Part shown: positions 1-11,200 of the stretch, piece by piece
Layout of the letters: each line of letters opens with the position of its first letter
Numbering within the stretch: the stretch's first letter is position 1
DNA from: NORP309 sp964352735
GTDB lineage: Bacteria; Pseudomonadota; Gammaproteobacteria; Xanthomonadales; Marinicellaceae
DNA: 64,000 nucleotides
Assembly: GCA_964352735.1 (NCBI GenBank)
Contig: CAYGTC010000014.1
Location: 1 to 64,000 of the forward strand
Direction: 5' to 3'
The notes under the pieces: model-generated
The model's database searches: none
What the model was told of the DNA's origin: nothing
The model's input: the letters and a program-made list of their open reading frames with translations, nothing else
Program-made: the position numbers and the translations under genes

Positions 1-889
1 TCAAATATTGAGAATCTAGATTATGAAACAGGACTCTTGTGCAGAGCCATGTATTGTTATTAACTTGGGTGTTATGTGTATATGAATACTGACCATTATT
101 CAAAAGTTGATCATGATCTTGCACATCTTTGAGCATTCTGTTCACACGCCACTGTGCCGTAAAACCCACATCTGAAATGCTCCGCTCATCGGGCAAGTAG
201 TCGCCAATAAAAGAAGGTGATGCCCAATTGGATTGCATATTGACCACCGTTTCTCTGGCCATAGGAACAATTTCAAAAATTTCTGAACCAGCCAATGCCA
301 ACTCTATTTCATATTCTACGCTATTGTTGCCTTTAAAATCATTCAAGCCAATATCAAAACCGGACATATTGTTGAGTGTTTTTTGCACTGGTTCTTCGGT
401 CATGCGCTGGCCATTGAGTATGATTTTTTCTACTTTTTTGACGCCTCTAAGCTGTCTAATGGGCACAAAAAGCGACCAATCTCCATTGCCAATATCTGAT
501 GGTTGATCAATTTCTATTGAACCAGATAACACCATTTTCGATTGAAAAACCACCGCTTCATAAATGCCTAAATACCTTTTTTCTGCATCGAGTTCAATGT
601 CTGCTTGCATTTTTTTGGTCTGAAAAATCTTATGATAATGCTCTTTGACACTGACATGATTTAATTTATCATTGGCCACACGTTTTTCCCTCACGGCTTC
701 AATACTGACCATGGGTGCACCAATGTACTGATGACCTCCCCACCTTTTAGCAATTTCATTTTTGGCTTGTTGTTGTAAGCTTTGCCTTTCATAGATCAGA
801 TCTCTGACATAAGACAGTGGCAATTGTATGATCAATACCAACAAAAAAATTACGGCCAATTTAAATGAAATACTGTGAGAAACTTTCAT
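1..889 (-). CDS. creD: CreD-family inner membrane protein, 3' end outside the window
   Basis: This reading frame runs leftward off the window edge; 296 codons are visible, about two thirds of a usual CreD (near 450 residues). A hydrophobic N-terminal segment (about residues 8-27) is followed by a long extracytoplasmic region. Family landmarks are RYLGIYEAVVF near the first third and LPDERSISDVGFTAQWRV further on. CreD is the membrane protein of the CreABCD carbon-source and envelope-stress system; its biochemical role is not settled. The start at 889 is preferred because CAGGT lies just upstream; in-frame ATGs at 913 and 919 are possible. The multi-spanning C-terminal half and any creB/creC neighbours are out of view. 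Confidence 0.85.
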   Translation of the reverse strand, partial: MKVSHSISFKLAVIFLLVLIIQLPLSYVRDLIYERQSLQQQAKNEIAKRWGGHQYIGAPMVSIEAVREKRVANDKLNHVSVKEHYHKIFQTKKMQADIELDAEKRYLGIYEAVVFQSKMVLSGSIEIDQPSDIGNGDWSLFVPIRQLRGVKKVEKIILNGQRMTEEPVQKTLNNMSGFDIGLNDFKGNNSVEYEIELALAGSEIFEIVPMARETVVNMQSNWASPSFIGDYLPDERSISDVGFTAQWRVNRMLKDVQDHDQLLNNGQYSYTHNTQVNNNTWLCTRVLFHNLDSQYL

Positions 890-1136
890 TTTTACCTGTT
901 CTGCAACGTTCATATTCATATGTACTTTGATGAGTGAGCAGCCATATTAAGCGATAAACAAGGCCAACCGATGGCGCAATTCTGATCAAATATGGCAACC
1001 ATTTAAATCATTGCAATTATTTCATATGTAGATATAATCAGAATATGCTGTGGCAAATAACTCAGACTGATCATATGATTTGAGCATAATCCTGCCATAA
1101 AAATTACCTCATATGATGACTATTACAAACGCTTAA

Positions 1137-1976
1137 ATGACCATGAAAAACTTACAGATAAGAAAAAATACAACTGCCACATCATTGATATTCCTGGCCA
1201 TACTATCCTACTTGCCCAGTTCAATCGCTGAAGAAATTTTCACCAATGAATTTGAACAAAACATCGCTTTAAGAACATCTGAGTTATCTATTGTCGATCC
1301 GCATATATTCACATTAGTGGCCGGCATCGCTTGCATAGACATCACCAATCAGGTCAATTCACAAATTCAAACCACCATAGATACCGATGCAGATGATGAT
1401 GGTTTTTTAGATTTGAGTAATGTCATTCAATTCTCAACAGATCAAATTGATTATTTGACTTCACAACCATTGATTGCACAATCGATCAATGCCCAATGTG
1501 CTTCCCCCTTGCACAGTGAGGCGTGCACAATCATTGATACCTTACAAGACGACATCATGACCCTACCTGCTGAATCAGGAAATTGTTTAGCAGTAGAAGC
1601 TGGTTCCACTGGCAATTATACCCCCGCTCCTAATACAACAGAAGCACCATGCTATGCAACTGAAGCCATAGATACTGTGCTGTCTCTTGCTGGATTGGAG
1701 GTTAACGTAAAAGCTTTTCAAACCGCTAGCCGTTACCAACTCGGCCTGAATGCAGATCAGGGTTTAAATAAAGCCTTCATTTCTGAAACAGATGCAGAAA
1801 ATGTCGTTTTCCCAGTTGATATTCCTGTCATTGGGGGTCAAAATTTGGCCTCTTTATTACCTGGAGGGTCAGGAAATTGCTCAATTAATGATGATCGCGA
1901 TCTTTTCACAGACAATAAAACCTCTGGTTGGTGGCTTTACTTTAATACAACTTCTGAAATAATTGAATTACAATGA
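1137..1976 (+). CDS. Secreted protein of unknown function
   Basis: I do not recognise this 279-residue protein. It has a clear signal peptide (hydrophobic residues about 15-30, likely cleavage after SIA31). An acidic stretch DTDADDDGFLD at residues 82-92 resembles a calcium-binding loop of the thrombospondin type 3 / EF-hand kind. Several cysteines (C66 and later pairs) would suit disulfide bonds in the periplasm or outside the cell. An alternative start lies two codons downstream at 1143. The stop overlaps the next start (ATGA at 1973-1976), so the two genes are probably translationally coupled. The last residues end abruptly without a visible sorting tag. Confidence 0.6.
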   Translation: MTMKNLQIRKNTTATSLIFLAILSYLPSSIAEEIFTNEFEQNIALRTSELSIVDPHIFTLVAGIACIDITNQVNSQIQTTIDTDADDDGFLDLSNVIQFSTDQIDYLTSQPLIAQSINAQCASPLHSEACTIIDTLQDDIMTLPAESGNCLAVEAGSTGNYTPAPNTTEAPCYATEAIDTVLSLAGLEVNVKAFQTASRYQLGLNADQGLNKAFISETDAENVVFPVDIPVIGGQNLASLLPGGSGNCSINDDRDLFTDNKTSGWWLYFNTTSEIIELQ

Positions 1977-2500
1977 GTACTCGCGTTGATGTCCTTAAAA
2001 CAGACTTTCCAAAGATAAAATTTCCTCATATCTGCCCAGTTTGTGGTGGTGATCAACCTGATGACACAATCAACATACGAACGTACATGCCAGTTAATCA
2101 ACCCATAACTGAGAAGTTCAATAAGAAATGGCGCCTTAACGTTCCTGTGTGTTCCCATCATAAAAATCGAATCCAAATGGGCAGACTCATCTCTGGTACA
2201 ATTTTTTTGTTGTGTATACTCATGGCAATGGTTGTGTTCTTCTTCTTTTGGCAAGGTTTTGATCAATTGCACTGGGCCGTTTATACTGCCGTTGCGATTG
2301 GTTTAATAACCGCTGCAATATATGCTCATGGTAAAATTTATGCAGCACCATTATTGTTCAATTCTTTTTCGCACTTTGTATCACTGACATTTAAGAATGA
2401 GCAACTCGCTGAGCATTTTGCCCGAGTCAATGGCATCGAAAAAGTTTACAATGATATGAATCTGGAGCGGACAATTACACAGCACCATGATGAAAAATAA
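1973..2500 (+). CDS. Membrane protein with N-terminal zinc-ribbon-like cysteines, unknown function
   Basis: 175 residues. Near the N-terminus CPVCGG is followed some 35 residues later by a C-S-H-H segment, together a plausible metal site. Two adjacent hydrophobic segments (about residues 70-90 and 95-117) form a helical hairpin, and the rest is predicted cytoplasmic. The start overlaps the stop of the secreted-protein gene upstream by 4 nt (ATGA), which indicates an operon. The end is only 6 nt from the end of the convergent DUF1294 gene. No family is recognised with certainty; the function is unknown. Confidence 0.55.
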   Translation: MSTRVDVLKTDFPKIKFPHICPVCGGDQPDDTINIRTYMPVNQPITEKFNKKWRLNVPVCSHHKNRIQMGRLISGTIFLLCILMAMVVFFFFWQGFDQLHWAVYTAVAIGLITAAIYAHGKIYAAPLLFNSFSHFVSLTFKNEQLAEHFARVNGIEKVYNDMNLERTITQHHDEK

Positions 2501-2506
2501 ACGCTA

Positions 2507-2866
2507 TTATTGATTAACCCATGACCTGATTAAAGCGCCTGTTTCAGAATGTAAAAACCAGACCACGATGGCAATATTGATCACCACTGTTAAATAAAAC
2601 ACCCAAAGAAATGACCACTTACGTGATTTATGCCGCAATTGTTGTTGGCCAATCAACGCCCCAGGCCACCCACCAATCATGGACATAAAATGTAAAGTCC
2701 TTTCTCTTACTCGCCACCTGTTCTTTCTGGCTGCTGATTTATCCCATGCATAGACCAACAGTGTTAATAAACTGATAACAGCATAAAACCACAAGACATA
2801 AATTGCAATTTCGTCAATCACAACCAGGTAAGCAAGCAGAGCGAAAAAAACCACCGAAATCACCAT
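2507..2866 (-). CDS. DUF1294 family membrane protein
   Basis: 119 residues with three or four hydrophobic segments. The diagnostic core is D-K-x-A-A-x-x-x-x-W-R-V-x-E followed by the GGWPGALIGQQQLRHKSRKWSF segment typical of DUF1294 (COG3326). Many relatives carry an N-terminal cold-shock domain; this is the short, membrane-only form. Function is not known for the family. It stands alone on the minus strand, tail to tail with the preceding rightward pair. Confidence 0.8.
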   Translation of the reverse strand: MVISVVFFALLAYLVVIDEIAIYVLWFYAVISLLTLLVYAWDKSAARKNRWRVRERTLHFMSMIGGWPGALIGQQQLRHKSRKWSFLWVFYLTVVINIAIVVWFLHSETGALIRSWVNQ

Positions 2867-3039
2867 AGTGTAGATTCTTCTCGATTCGATGGAGCAGTTT
2901 GTATCTGATTGGCTAAAAAAAACATAAAATATTCATGGAATCAATCATTCTAGGTTATTTCTACTGTATTATTTTACCGTTAATCTTAAATTGTATAAAC
3001 TTTTTTCTTTAAACATTACTATTAAGAACTTACACACAA

Positions 3040-3065
3040 AAACCGCTTATGGTACAAAGCGGTTT
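3040..3065 (-). terminator. Rho-independent terminator of the YadA-head-like gene
   Basis: A 9-bp perfect stem (3040-3048 with 3057-3065, core CCGCTT/AAGCGG, 8-nt loop). Read on the minus strand the stem is followed by TTTTTGTGTG. It lies about 65 nt past the stop of the leftward repeat-protein gene. Confidence 0.6.
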
Positions 3066-3130
3066 ATTAGATGATTAAAAGTAAAAGCCTTAAAAGAATA
3101 GTCTAGAAGAGCCAAATCATATCAAGTCAT

Positions 3131-4192
3131 TTATTGATCCTCTAACAAAGAACCTGCTACCCAATCATGCTCACCTGTGGCTTCACGCTTAAGGCCGCCA
3201 CTGACACTTGAATAATCACCTCTGGCAATATTACTCATTCCTCCTGAAATACTGGCACCCATACCATAGACAACATTTTCAAAACCACCTGAAATACTTG
3301 AATAGTCACCGTATACATCATTGCGAACACCACCAGTAATATTTGAATACTGACTGTGTACAATATTAGCAATACCTCCAAATATATTCGAATTATTACC
3401 AATTACTACGTTTGGACCACCACCAAAAACACTTGAAGAATAACCCTGTGTTTCATTAGAATTTCCTCCCAAAATACTTGAGTATTCCCCCAAAGCTACA
3501 TTATCAATTCCAGCAGCGATATAGGCATTAAAACCACCAGCTTTATTATCTCTTCCCCCACTTACCACAGCTAAATAACCATAGGCTGCATTAGATGAGC
3601 CTCCAATTGTTGCAGAGTAGTCACCGGAAGCAAAATTACTATCGCCACCAACAACACTGGAATAATCTCCATCAGCAGTATTAAATTTGCCACCCAGAAT
3701 ACTTGCATATTCAGCAGAAACCCAATTATTAGAACCTGAATGAATGCTGGCAAATGGTGCATTTGAGGTGTTTTGCTCACCAGAGACAAATGAAGCATAG
3801 TCATCATATGAATTGTTCATACCCAAAATTACGTTGTGTGAGCCACGGCGAACATTACGGTCCCAAATCCCTGAATTATTGGTGCAATCTAGTTGATTAT
3901 TATATTCAGGATCAGAACAAAAATACCGACTGTCAATTGTACTCTCATTATAACCAATGGTTAAATTACCCAGTCCATTAACTTCACCATCGGTATCGCC
4001 TGAACCATCATTGATCATGACATTGATTGAGGTAAACTCTGCCATCGGGTAACCATTATTATCTCTGTTTAGCCTTAAAAAACCATCCAGAGATAATACC
4101 GAATTGTTTCTGACATGTGTTAAGCTCCTTTCCATTCTAACAATTCTGTCTTTTTGGGCCTGAATGGTTTGTTGCATTGATTGTGTTAACAT
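3131..4192 (-). CDS. YadA-head-like repeat protein (open part of an interrupted gene)
   Basis: The 353 residues from the first ATG after an in-frame stop contain a short heptad-like stretch (about residues 5-30), then about a dozen 15-16-residue units of the type GGxxNxAxGxYSSxxGG from about residue 120 to 340. This is the left-handed beta-roll pattern of trimeric autotransporter heads (YadA head motif). No YadA membrane-anchor domain follows; the C-terminus ends shortly after the last repeat, so it may be a soluble or phage-tail-like trimer. The frame continues upstream through a single TAA to a good start at 4360 that encodes a signal peptide (separate entry). As it stands, translation from 4192 would give a leaderless protein with poor ribosome-binding context. 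Terminator at 3040-3065. Confidence 0.65.
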   Translation of the reverse strand: MLTQSMQQTIQAQKDRIVRMERSLTHVRNNSVLSLDGFLRLNRDNNGYPMAEFTSINVMINDGSGDTDGEVNGLGNLTIGYNESTIDSRYFCSDPEYNNQLDCTNNSGIWDRNVRRGSHNVILGMNNSYDDYASFVSGEQNTSNAPFASIHSGSNNWVSAEYASILGGKFNTADGDYSSVVGGDSNFASGDYSATIGGSSNAAYGYLAVVSGGRDNKAGGFNAYIAAGIDNVALGEYSSILGGNSNETQGYSSSVFGGGPNVVIGNNSNIFGGIANIVHSQYSNITGGVRNDVYGDYSSISGGFENVVYGMGASISGGMSNIARGDYSSVSGGLKREATGEHDWVAGSLLEDQ

Positions 4193-4360
4193 TTCTAAGC
4201 TTTTTAATCGTTGTTGAAGATTATCATTTATTTCCGTCGAATTTGTCAGATTTATGTCACCTTCATCAACACCAGCGTTTACAGAAAAGCAGTGAATTAA
4301 CAGTTACAAGCTCATGAACATGAATGTTTTACAGTATTGTGTTGCGGGTGTTTTATTCAT
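4193..4360 (-). pseudogene. Signal-peptide portion of the repeat-protein gene, interrupted by TAA at codon 19
   Basis: ATG at 4358-4360 has GAGG about 8 nt upstream and reads in frame (56 codons) into the repeat protein that opens at 4192. The residues form a signal peptide: a short polar start, hydrophobic core FMFMSL-stop-LLIHCF and a cleavage-like SVNA. The codon at 4304-4306 (minus strand) is TAA, inside the hydrophobic core, where TTA (Leu) would restore the frame. The gene is therefore either a recent nonsense pseudogene, read through, or carries a base-call error. Confidence 0.7.
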
Positions 4361-4570
4361 ATATTGCCTCATTATTAGATTAATGGAAGTATTCTACAGT
4401 TTATGATAAGCACTTTTATCAAAACCTGTTTAATCATAACAGAGTAAATAATACTAATTTAAAAAAACCAGGGAAAATTTATTTTTACCCAAAAATATTT
4501 TGATATATATCAACAAGTTAAAAAAATGAGATTTAATTATAACCCTTGGCTTTGACTCACTGTACCAGTT

Positions 4571-5104
4571 TTATCTGTTTGATAGCTTACGTAAATAGTC
4601 TTCACAAGCTTGAGGGGTTTTTAATCGAATGATTGAGATGTGTTTTAAATCTGGCAATTGTGGTAATTTACTGTATCTAATTTTATTATTATGATAACAC
4701 TTCAATGTCCACAGCACTATTGAATCACCTGAAAACAATTTTCCCAAAGTTTCTTTGTTTCCTGTGCCGGGCCACAATTCTTGTTGGCTGATGATTCTTT
4801 TGATCGCTCTTTTAATCGCTTGAAAAAGTGTTCGGCTGAAACTAAAATCAATCCAGATGATGGTATCCGCCTCTCGCCATTTTATATGATTGGTTCTAGA
4901 ATAGTTACCATCAAGTACCCAGCATTCAGATTTCAAACGAGATTCAAGTTTGTTAAAAAAAGTGTTGTCATCTGGCTCTGCCCAGTTCTTACCCCAGTAG
5001 ACTTGATCCATTTCAATACATGGATAATCAAGCACACAGGCCAATTTTTTTGAAAAAGTAGATTTACCACTGCCACTGGTACCAATGACATTGATTTTTT
5101 TCAT
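4571..5104 (-). CDS. P-loop nucleoside/adenylate kinase-like protein
   Basis: 177 residues from ATG 5104. A Walker A loop GTSGSGKST lies at residues 8-16, followed by a D-Q-V-Y-W segment. The middle W-V-L-D-G-N-Y-S and the basic helix (LFQAIKRAIKRII) are typical of the adenylate-kinase-like 'topology modulation (FlaR)' proteins of COG0563. Such proteins are predicted to transfer phosphate to a small nucleotide or other substrate in the cytoplasm; the true substrate is unknown. A TTG 12 nt upstream is a less likely start. It is monocistronic. Confidence 0.75.
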   Translation of the reverse strand: MKKINVIGTSGSGKSTFSKKLACVLDYPCIEMDQVYWGKNWAEPDDNTFFNKLESRLKSECWVLDGNYSRTNHIKWREADTIIWIDFSFSRTLFQAIKRAIKRIISQQELWPGTGNKETLGKLFSGDSIVLWTLKCYHNNKIRYSKLPQLPDLKHISIIRLKTPQACEDYLRKLSNR

Positions 5105-5208
5105 GCGAAGAACCAAATACTATTCACATCAAAAGTAAAAAAAACCATAAATTAATGATAAACCCAGTCATCAGACTAACAGTTGATGACTGGGTTTGAT
5201 CTAAAAAC

Positions 5209-8200
5209 TTATTGGCGTTGTCTTCTTGCGTTCATAAAGTAGAAAGACAACATAAATAAGGCAATCAAGAACACTAATCCCATAACATTCAGTGTTGGAA
5301 TTAATACAACACCTGCCATTCCTGCCAAGTTAATGACATCAGGACTTGAGATTGCATTACTGACAATGGTGAGTGAACTATTGAAATTACCAGGTTGTAT
5401 TGGATTAAAGCCAACTTCAAGCGTACAACTTTCACCAGAAGCTAAAGTTACTGGTACAGCTGTACAACTACCACCTTCAATTGAGAATGGTGCAACAGGG
5501 TTATTGATCGCAGAAATGATCACGTCAGTACTGCTGTTATTGCCATTGACTCCCGCACCTGCTGTTGCGCTGTTGGTTAAGGTAATGGTTTCTGTGTTAT
5601 TTGATGCAATGAATACATTACCAAAATTAACGTCACTGATGTCCAGTATCAGATTGATGTTAGTACAATCAACCATAACATCGCTTACTGGCCCTCCATT
5701 TACTGTGCCTTGGCCATTGATCACTGTACAGAATTGATTTTCAGGTTGAGTCAATATGGTTACATCATAAGTATTGCCGTCTTCAATCAATGTAACAAAA
5801 GTAAAGGCTCCATCAGCTGATATGCTCAATTGTTCTAAAGCATTATTCTGCAATATGATGCTGTTACCAGCCAATAAACCATTGAGTTGTCCACCAATAC
5901 TGAATTCTGGCACCAACGAAACGATTACTGTTCTTTCTACAGTAACAGCATTATTACCAGCTGTATCAGTGACATCATAAGACACAGTATATGTGCCTTC
6001 TGTGCTTGTATCAACAGTACCCGAAATAACAATTGCTGCTGTTAACGTTGCGTCATCATCGACCAAATCTGTGGCTGTTGCACCCTCTTCATTGTATGTG
6101 TCCCCAACCAATAAGTTGACCATACCAGCTCCAACCAAGCTGATCACTGGCGCTGTATTGTCTGTAACAGTGACCGTTTGTTGGGCTGTTGCCATATTAC
6201 TGGCGCTGTCGGTGACACTCCAGGTAATGGTTGTCAAGCCAACTGGGTATGGGCCGAGATTATCTGCAGTGGCAACCAATCCTACATCCAGATCATCGAC
6301 CACTGTCGCTGTACCTAAGGCCACTGGTGTTAACGGTGCCGTCGCTTCTGTAGTGATATTGGCAGGAGGCGTAATCACAGGCGCATTATCAGTCACAACT
6401 ACCAATCGCGTGATTTGCATAGCACTGTTGCCGGCAGTATCCATAACATCGTAATTGACAATGTAGGTATTGGCGACTCCAGTATCAACATTACCCGTGA
6501 TGACAATATTGGCTGTCAATGCTACGTCATCATCCACTAAGTCAGTTGCCATTGCACCCAACTCATTGTAAACATCACCAGCATCGAGATTTATGGTACC
6601 TGCACCAATTAATGTCAATACGGGCATAGTGGTATCTGTAATGGTGACGGTTTGTTGGTCTGATGCCATGTTCATGGCACTGTCAGTCACATTCCAGTTC
6701 ACAACAGTCATACCCACAGGGAATGGCCCTGGATTGTCAGGTGTCGCCACCAAACCCACATCCAAGTCATCTACCACTGTCGCAGTGCCCAATGTCACTG
6801 CTGTTAATGGACCAGTGGCTTCCATAGTCACGTCAATAGGAGCGGTGACCACTGGTGGATTATCAGCCACAATCACCAGTCGGGTTACTGTCATGGCCAT
6901 ATTACCGGTTGCATCCATCACATCATAGTTAACCATATTGGTGCCTGCTATGCTGGTATCTACGGTGCCTGTTATACTGATATTCGCAGTTACAATCATA
7001 TCATCATCGACCAAATCTGTGGCTGTGGCTCCCAACTCCATATAAATATCACCGATATCCAAATTGATGTTACCCCCATTTAGGGTAATCACGGGTGGAG
7101 TGGTGTCAACAACAGTAATGGTTTGTGTATCTGAAGCCATATTCATGGCACTGTCAGTCACATTCCAGGTCACAGTGGTCATACCAAGCGGATAAGGGCC
7201 AGGATTATCTGGTGTTGCCATCAATCCCATATCCAAATCATCTGTAACAGATGCATTACCAATATTGACAACAGTTAATGGTCCCGTTGCCTCTGTCATG
7301 ATATCGCCAGGTGCTGTTACCATTGGAGCATTATCGGTCACTATTACTGTTCGTGTGACTGTCATGGCGCTGTTCATGGCACTGTCCATTACATCATAAT
7401 CAAGCATGTAAGTACCATCCATAGTGGTATCAACCGTACCAGATATAACGATATTGCCTGTTAATACCATATCATCATCAACCAAATCTGTTGCCATCGC
7501 CCCTTGTTCAACATAAAGATCACCCGCATCAAGATTGATGATAGCAGGTCCATTCAATGTGATCACAGGAGCGGTATTATCTGTAATGGTGACTGTTTGC
7601 ATTGCGGTACTCATGTTGCCAACGCTATCCATTACACTCCAAGTTACGGTAGTGTCACCAACCGGGAAAGGCCCGGTATTATCAGGTGTTGCCACCAAAC
7701 CCACATCAACATCGTCCACAACCGTAGCAGTACCCAAGCTCACTGCGGTCAGCGGGCCGGTGGCTTCCTGTGTTACATTGGCTGGTGGAGTAATGATAGC
7801 TAGACCATCAACAAACAATGTTGCACTGGCAGTACCACTGTTACCTGCTGAAGAAGTTAAATCTCCAGTGAGATTCATCAGGTTACCAGCCGCGGTAGGT
7901 GAAACATTAAGCCTAATGATACAACTGTCATCAACCAATACCATACCACCGGTCAAAGTAACAGTCGATGATCCTTCCACTGCAGTCACAGTACCATTAC
8001 AAGTATTACTCAGATTTGATGGTGTTGCTACCTCCAAACCAGCAGGTAAATTATTGGTGAATGCCAATGAGTTGACATCGAATGCCGAATCACTGTTATC
8101 AATGGTATAAGTCAACTGTGAAACGCCATTGGTTAAAGGGATAGACGATGGAACAAAGCTCATGGAAAATCCAGGAGGCATCGGAGCTGGAAGCATGAAA

Positions 8201-11200
8201 ATTGATGGATCATCTTCATCAACTCCATCAGATAAATTGTCATTATCGGAATCAGGATTGGTGCCATCATCAGATAGATCTGACAATACTGGAGAGTTGG
8301 CGGTTAAGAGTGCTTGATTACTGTAGACTCCCAGGCCGCTGCCACCATCAATGGCTATATCAACTCTGACACTGAAATTTACGATGATCTGCACACCCGC
8401 AGGTAACGAGCCGAGGTTGTTTGGATCGAAAATATTTGTATCATTTGAACCATCATAATTACCATTGACAGCCAAGTCACGACCATCACCAGAAAAATCT
8501 GGAGCGCTGGTTAAGGCGTAATTACCTGCGCCAAATACACTGTCTAAATCATCTCTCACTTGAATGCCATTGACCGTCACAAAACCAAGGTTTTCAACCA
8601 ATAAACTGATGATGAAGGTTCTATTGGTCGCATCCATAGGATCAAGGGTTACAGATTTGGCCAAACCAACACTGCTGAAACCAACAGAGAACAATGAAGG
8701 ATCTGATTCACCTTCATCATTGGCAAATCCATTACTGTTGGGATCAGGGTCAGTACCATCATCAGTAACATCAGTGGCTACTGTTCCAAGAGGGGCAGCT
8801 GCAACTACTGTTGGATTAAGACTGTATTGGCCAAAACCCAAACCCACATCTGATACATTGGTCACATCAATGACAAGGCGAATTTGTGCAGTATCCATGC
8901 TTGCCAAAGTTGAAGTTCCTGAAGTGATTAACCCTGTACTTGCACTGCCATTATAACCACCATTTAATACAATGGTACCGGGATCATCAACAAAACTTGC
9001 AGCAGTATTGATGCTGTAGTTACCAGCGCCAAAAATGGCATCAAGGTCAACGGGCAAATCAACGTTGTTTAACAGTGAAGCTCCAAAGTTTTCCAAATAG
9101 AAATCCATGGTTACGGTTTGTCCAATAACGCTGACATCTGTAGCCAGGCCAATATTGGCCTCATCACCAATGGTGATTGTTGTTTGGTCATTTTCACCAG
9201 CTTCATTGGCATTACCATTACCATTGGTGTCTGGATCAGTACCTTCATCAGAAGTATCTGTAACCATAGTTCCATCAGGACCTGTTGCAGAAATAGTCAA
9301 ACCATTAAGATAAACACCAAGTCCATTGCCAACATCTACAACATTGGTGATATTGACCTGTACTCTGAAGGTTTCGGATTCACCTGGTCTTATAAAACCT
9401 CCGCCAACAAGCACATCAAATACACTGAAGCCAAAAAATTGAAATACTAACGTGAGTGTATCTGCGCCTGAAATACGCGATGGCTGGCTTACAACGCTGT
9501 AATTATTGGCACCAAAAACTGGATTCAACGGATTTTCCATGAATATGTTTGTTAATGTGCTGTCACCTAAGTTTTCAATGGTGAATTCCATTGTAACCAG
9601 TGTGCCAGTTACTGTTGCTCTGAGGGCTAAGCCAATAGCAGGATTACCAGCAACGACAGAGGTTGTCGGATCATTTTCATCTGAATCGCTGGGGTTATTG
9701 TTGCCATTTGAGTCTGGGACAATCCCATCATCAGAGACATCTGTGACTCTCACCCCTGTTGGTAATGTTCCTGAGGTTGTTAACTGATTGTTGTAAATAC
9801 CAAAGCCATTGCCTTGGTCTGATTCATTGTCTATCTGCACTTGAAATTGAATTTGTGCTGTAGCACCAGAAGCTAAAGTACTGCTAGGATCCAGAATTTC
9901 TGTATCGCTGGAACCATCAAAAGCACCATTGAATGTCAAAGTACCAGGATCTACTATTAATGAAGGTACTGCAGTGATTTGATAATTACCCGCCCCAAAT
10001 GCTGTATCCAAGGATTGTTCGAGGCTTAAGTTACTCAACGTACTGGGACCAAAACTTTCCAAATAAACATCATAAGTGATCACATTACCAGCGACTGTAT
10101 CATCCAACGCAACCCCCAATAATGTATCAGCAACTATGGATAAGGTAGTCACATCATTCTCACCAGCTTCATTTGCATTATTATTTCCGTTGGTATCAGG
10201 GTCCGTAGCAAAATCACTGACATCGCTGATTAACTGGCCTTGAGCACCCTTTCCATCTAATGTACTTTGTATGGAATAATTACCAATGCCCAAACCTTGG
10301 CTATCGGTGACATTGGCCACAGTGACAACCATTTGAACCTGTGCCGTATCCCCTGCAGCCAGTGAACTGCTTAATAAATCCAGAAAGTCTTTTTCACCAG
10401 AACCATCGTATGATGGATTGATGGTCACCGTTCCTGGGTCATCAATGAATGATGGGGGGGTCAGTATGGTATAGTTGCCTTCGCCAAACACATCATCTAA
10501 ATTAACGATTGTTGCCAATTCATTAACAATGATGTCTCCAAGGTTTTCAAAATAAAAGTCCAAAGTGACATTGTTGGCAACTACAGAAGCATCTATTGCC
10601 ATACCAATGGCAGCTGTCCCATTGACATCTATGACTGTTGGGTCCATTTCAGCAGGGTTACCGTCACCATTGGCATCTGGATCATCGCCTTCATGTGATA
10701 CATCACTGACAGGATTAGCAAGAGAATCTGTAGCTATTACCGTCACCTGATTCTGATAAATACCAAGTCCAAAACCTTGATCAGTCAAATTGACCACCAA
10801 ATGTCTGATGCGAAAAACCACCGATTCACCTGGTGCAATCGCACCGTTTGTTACCATTGTGGTATTGGTACTGCCATTGAATGCTGAATTATAGGTCAGC
10901 GTATTGTTGCCAGCCACCAATTCGGGATCCAAAGTATGCAAAAAATTGCTGGCTCCATAAACTGCATTCAGATCATCAGTGACAGAAATATTGGAAAGCA
11001 TTTCATTGCCATAATTGGTGATGGTAAAGAGCAATTCGACTGTAACGTTGCCTCCAGCATTACCAACATTGACATACTCTTTGGCTATGCCAATGCGACC
11101 AATTCGTGCTACATTGATGAGTGTTGCATCATTTTCACCGGCTTCATCTGGGTTACCATTGCCATTAGGATCAGGATCAGTGCCATCATCTGAGAAATCT

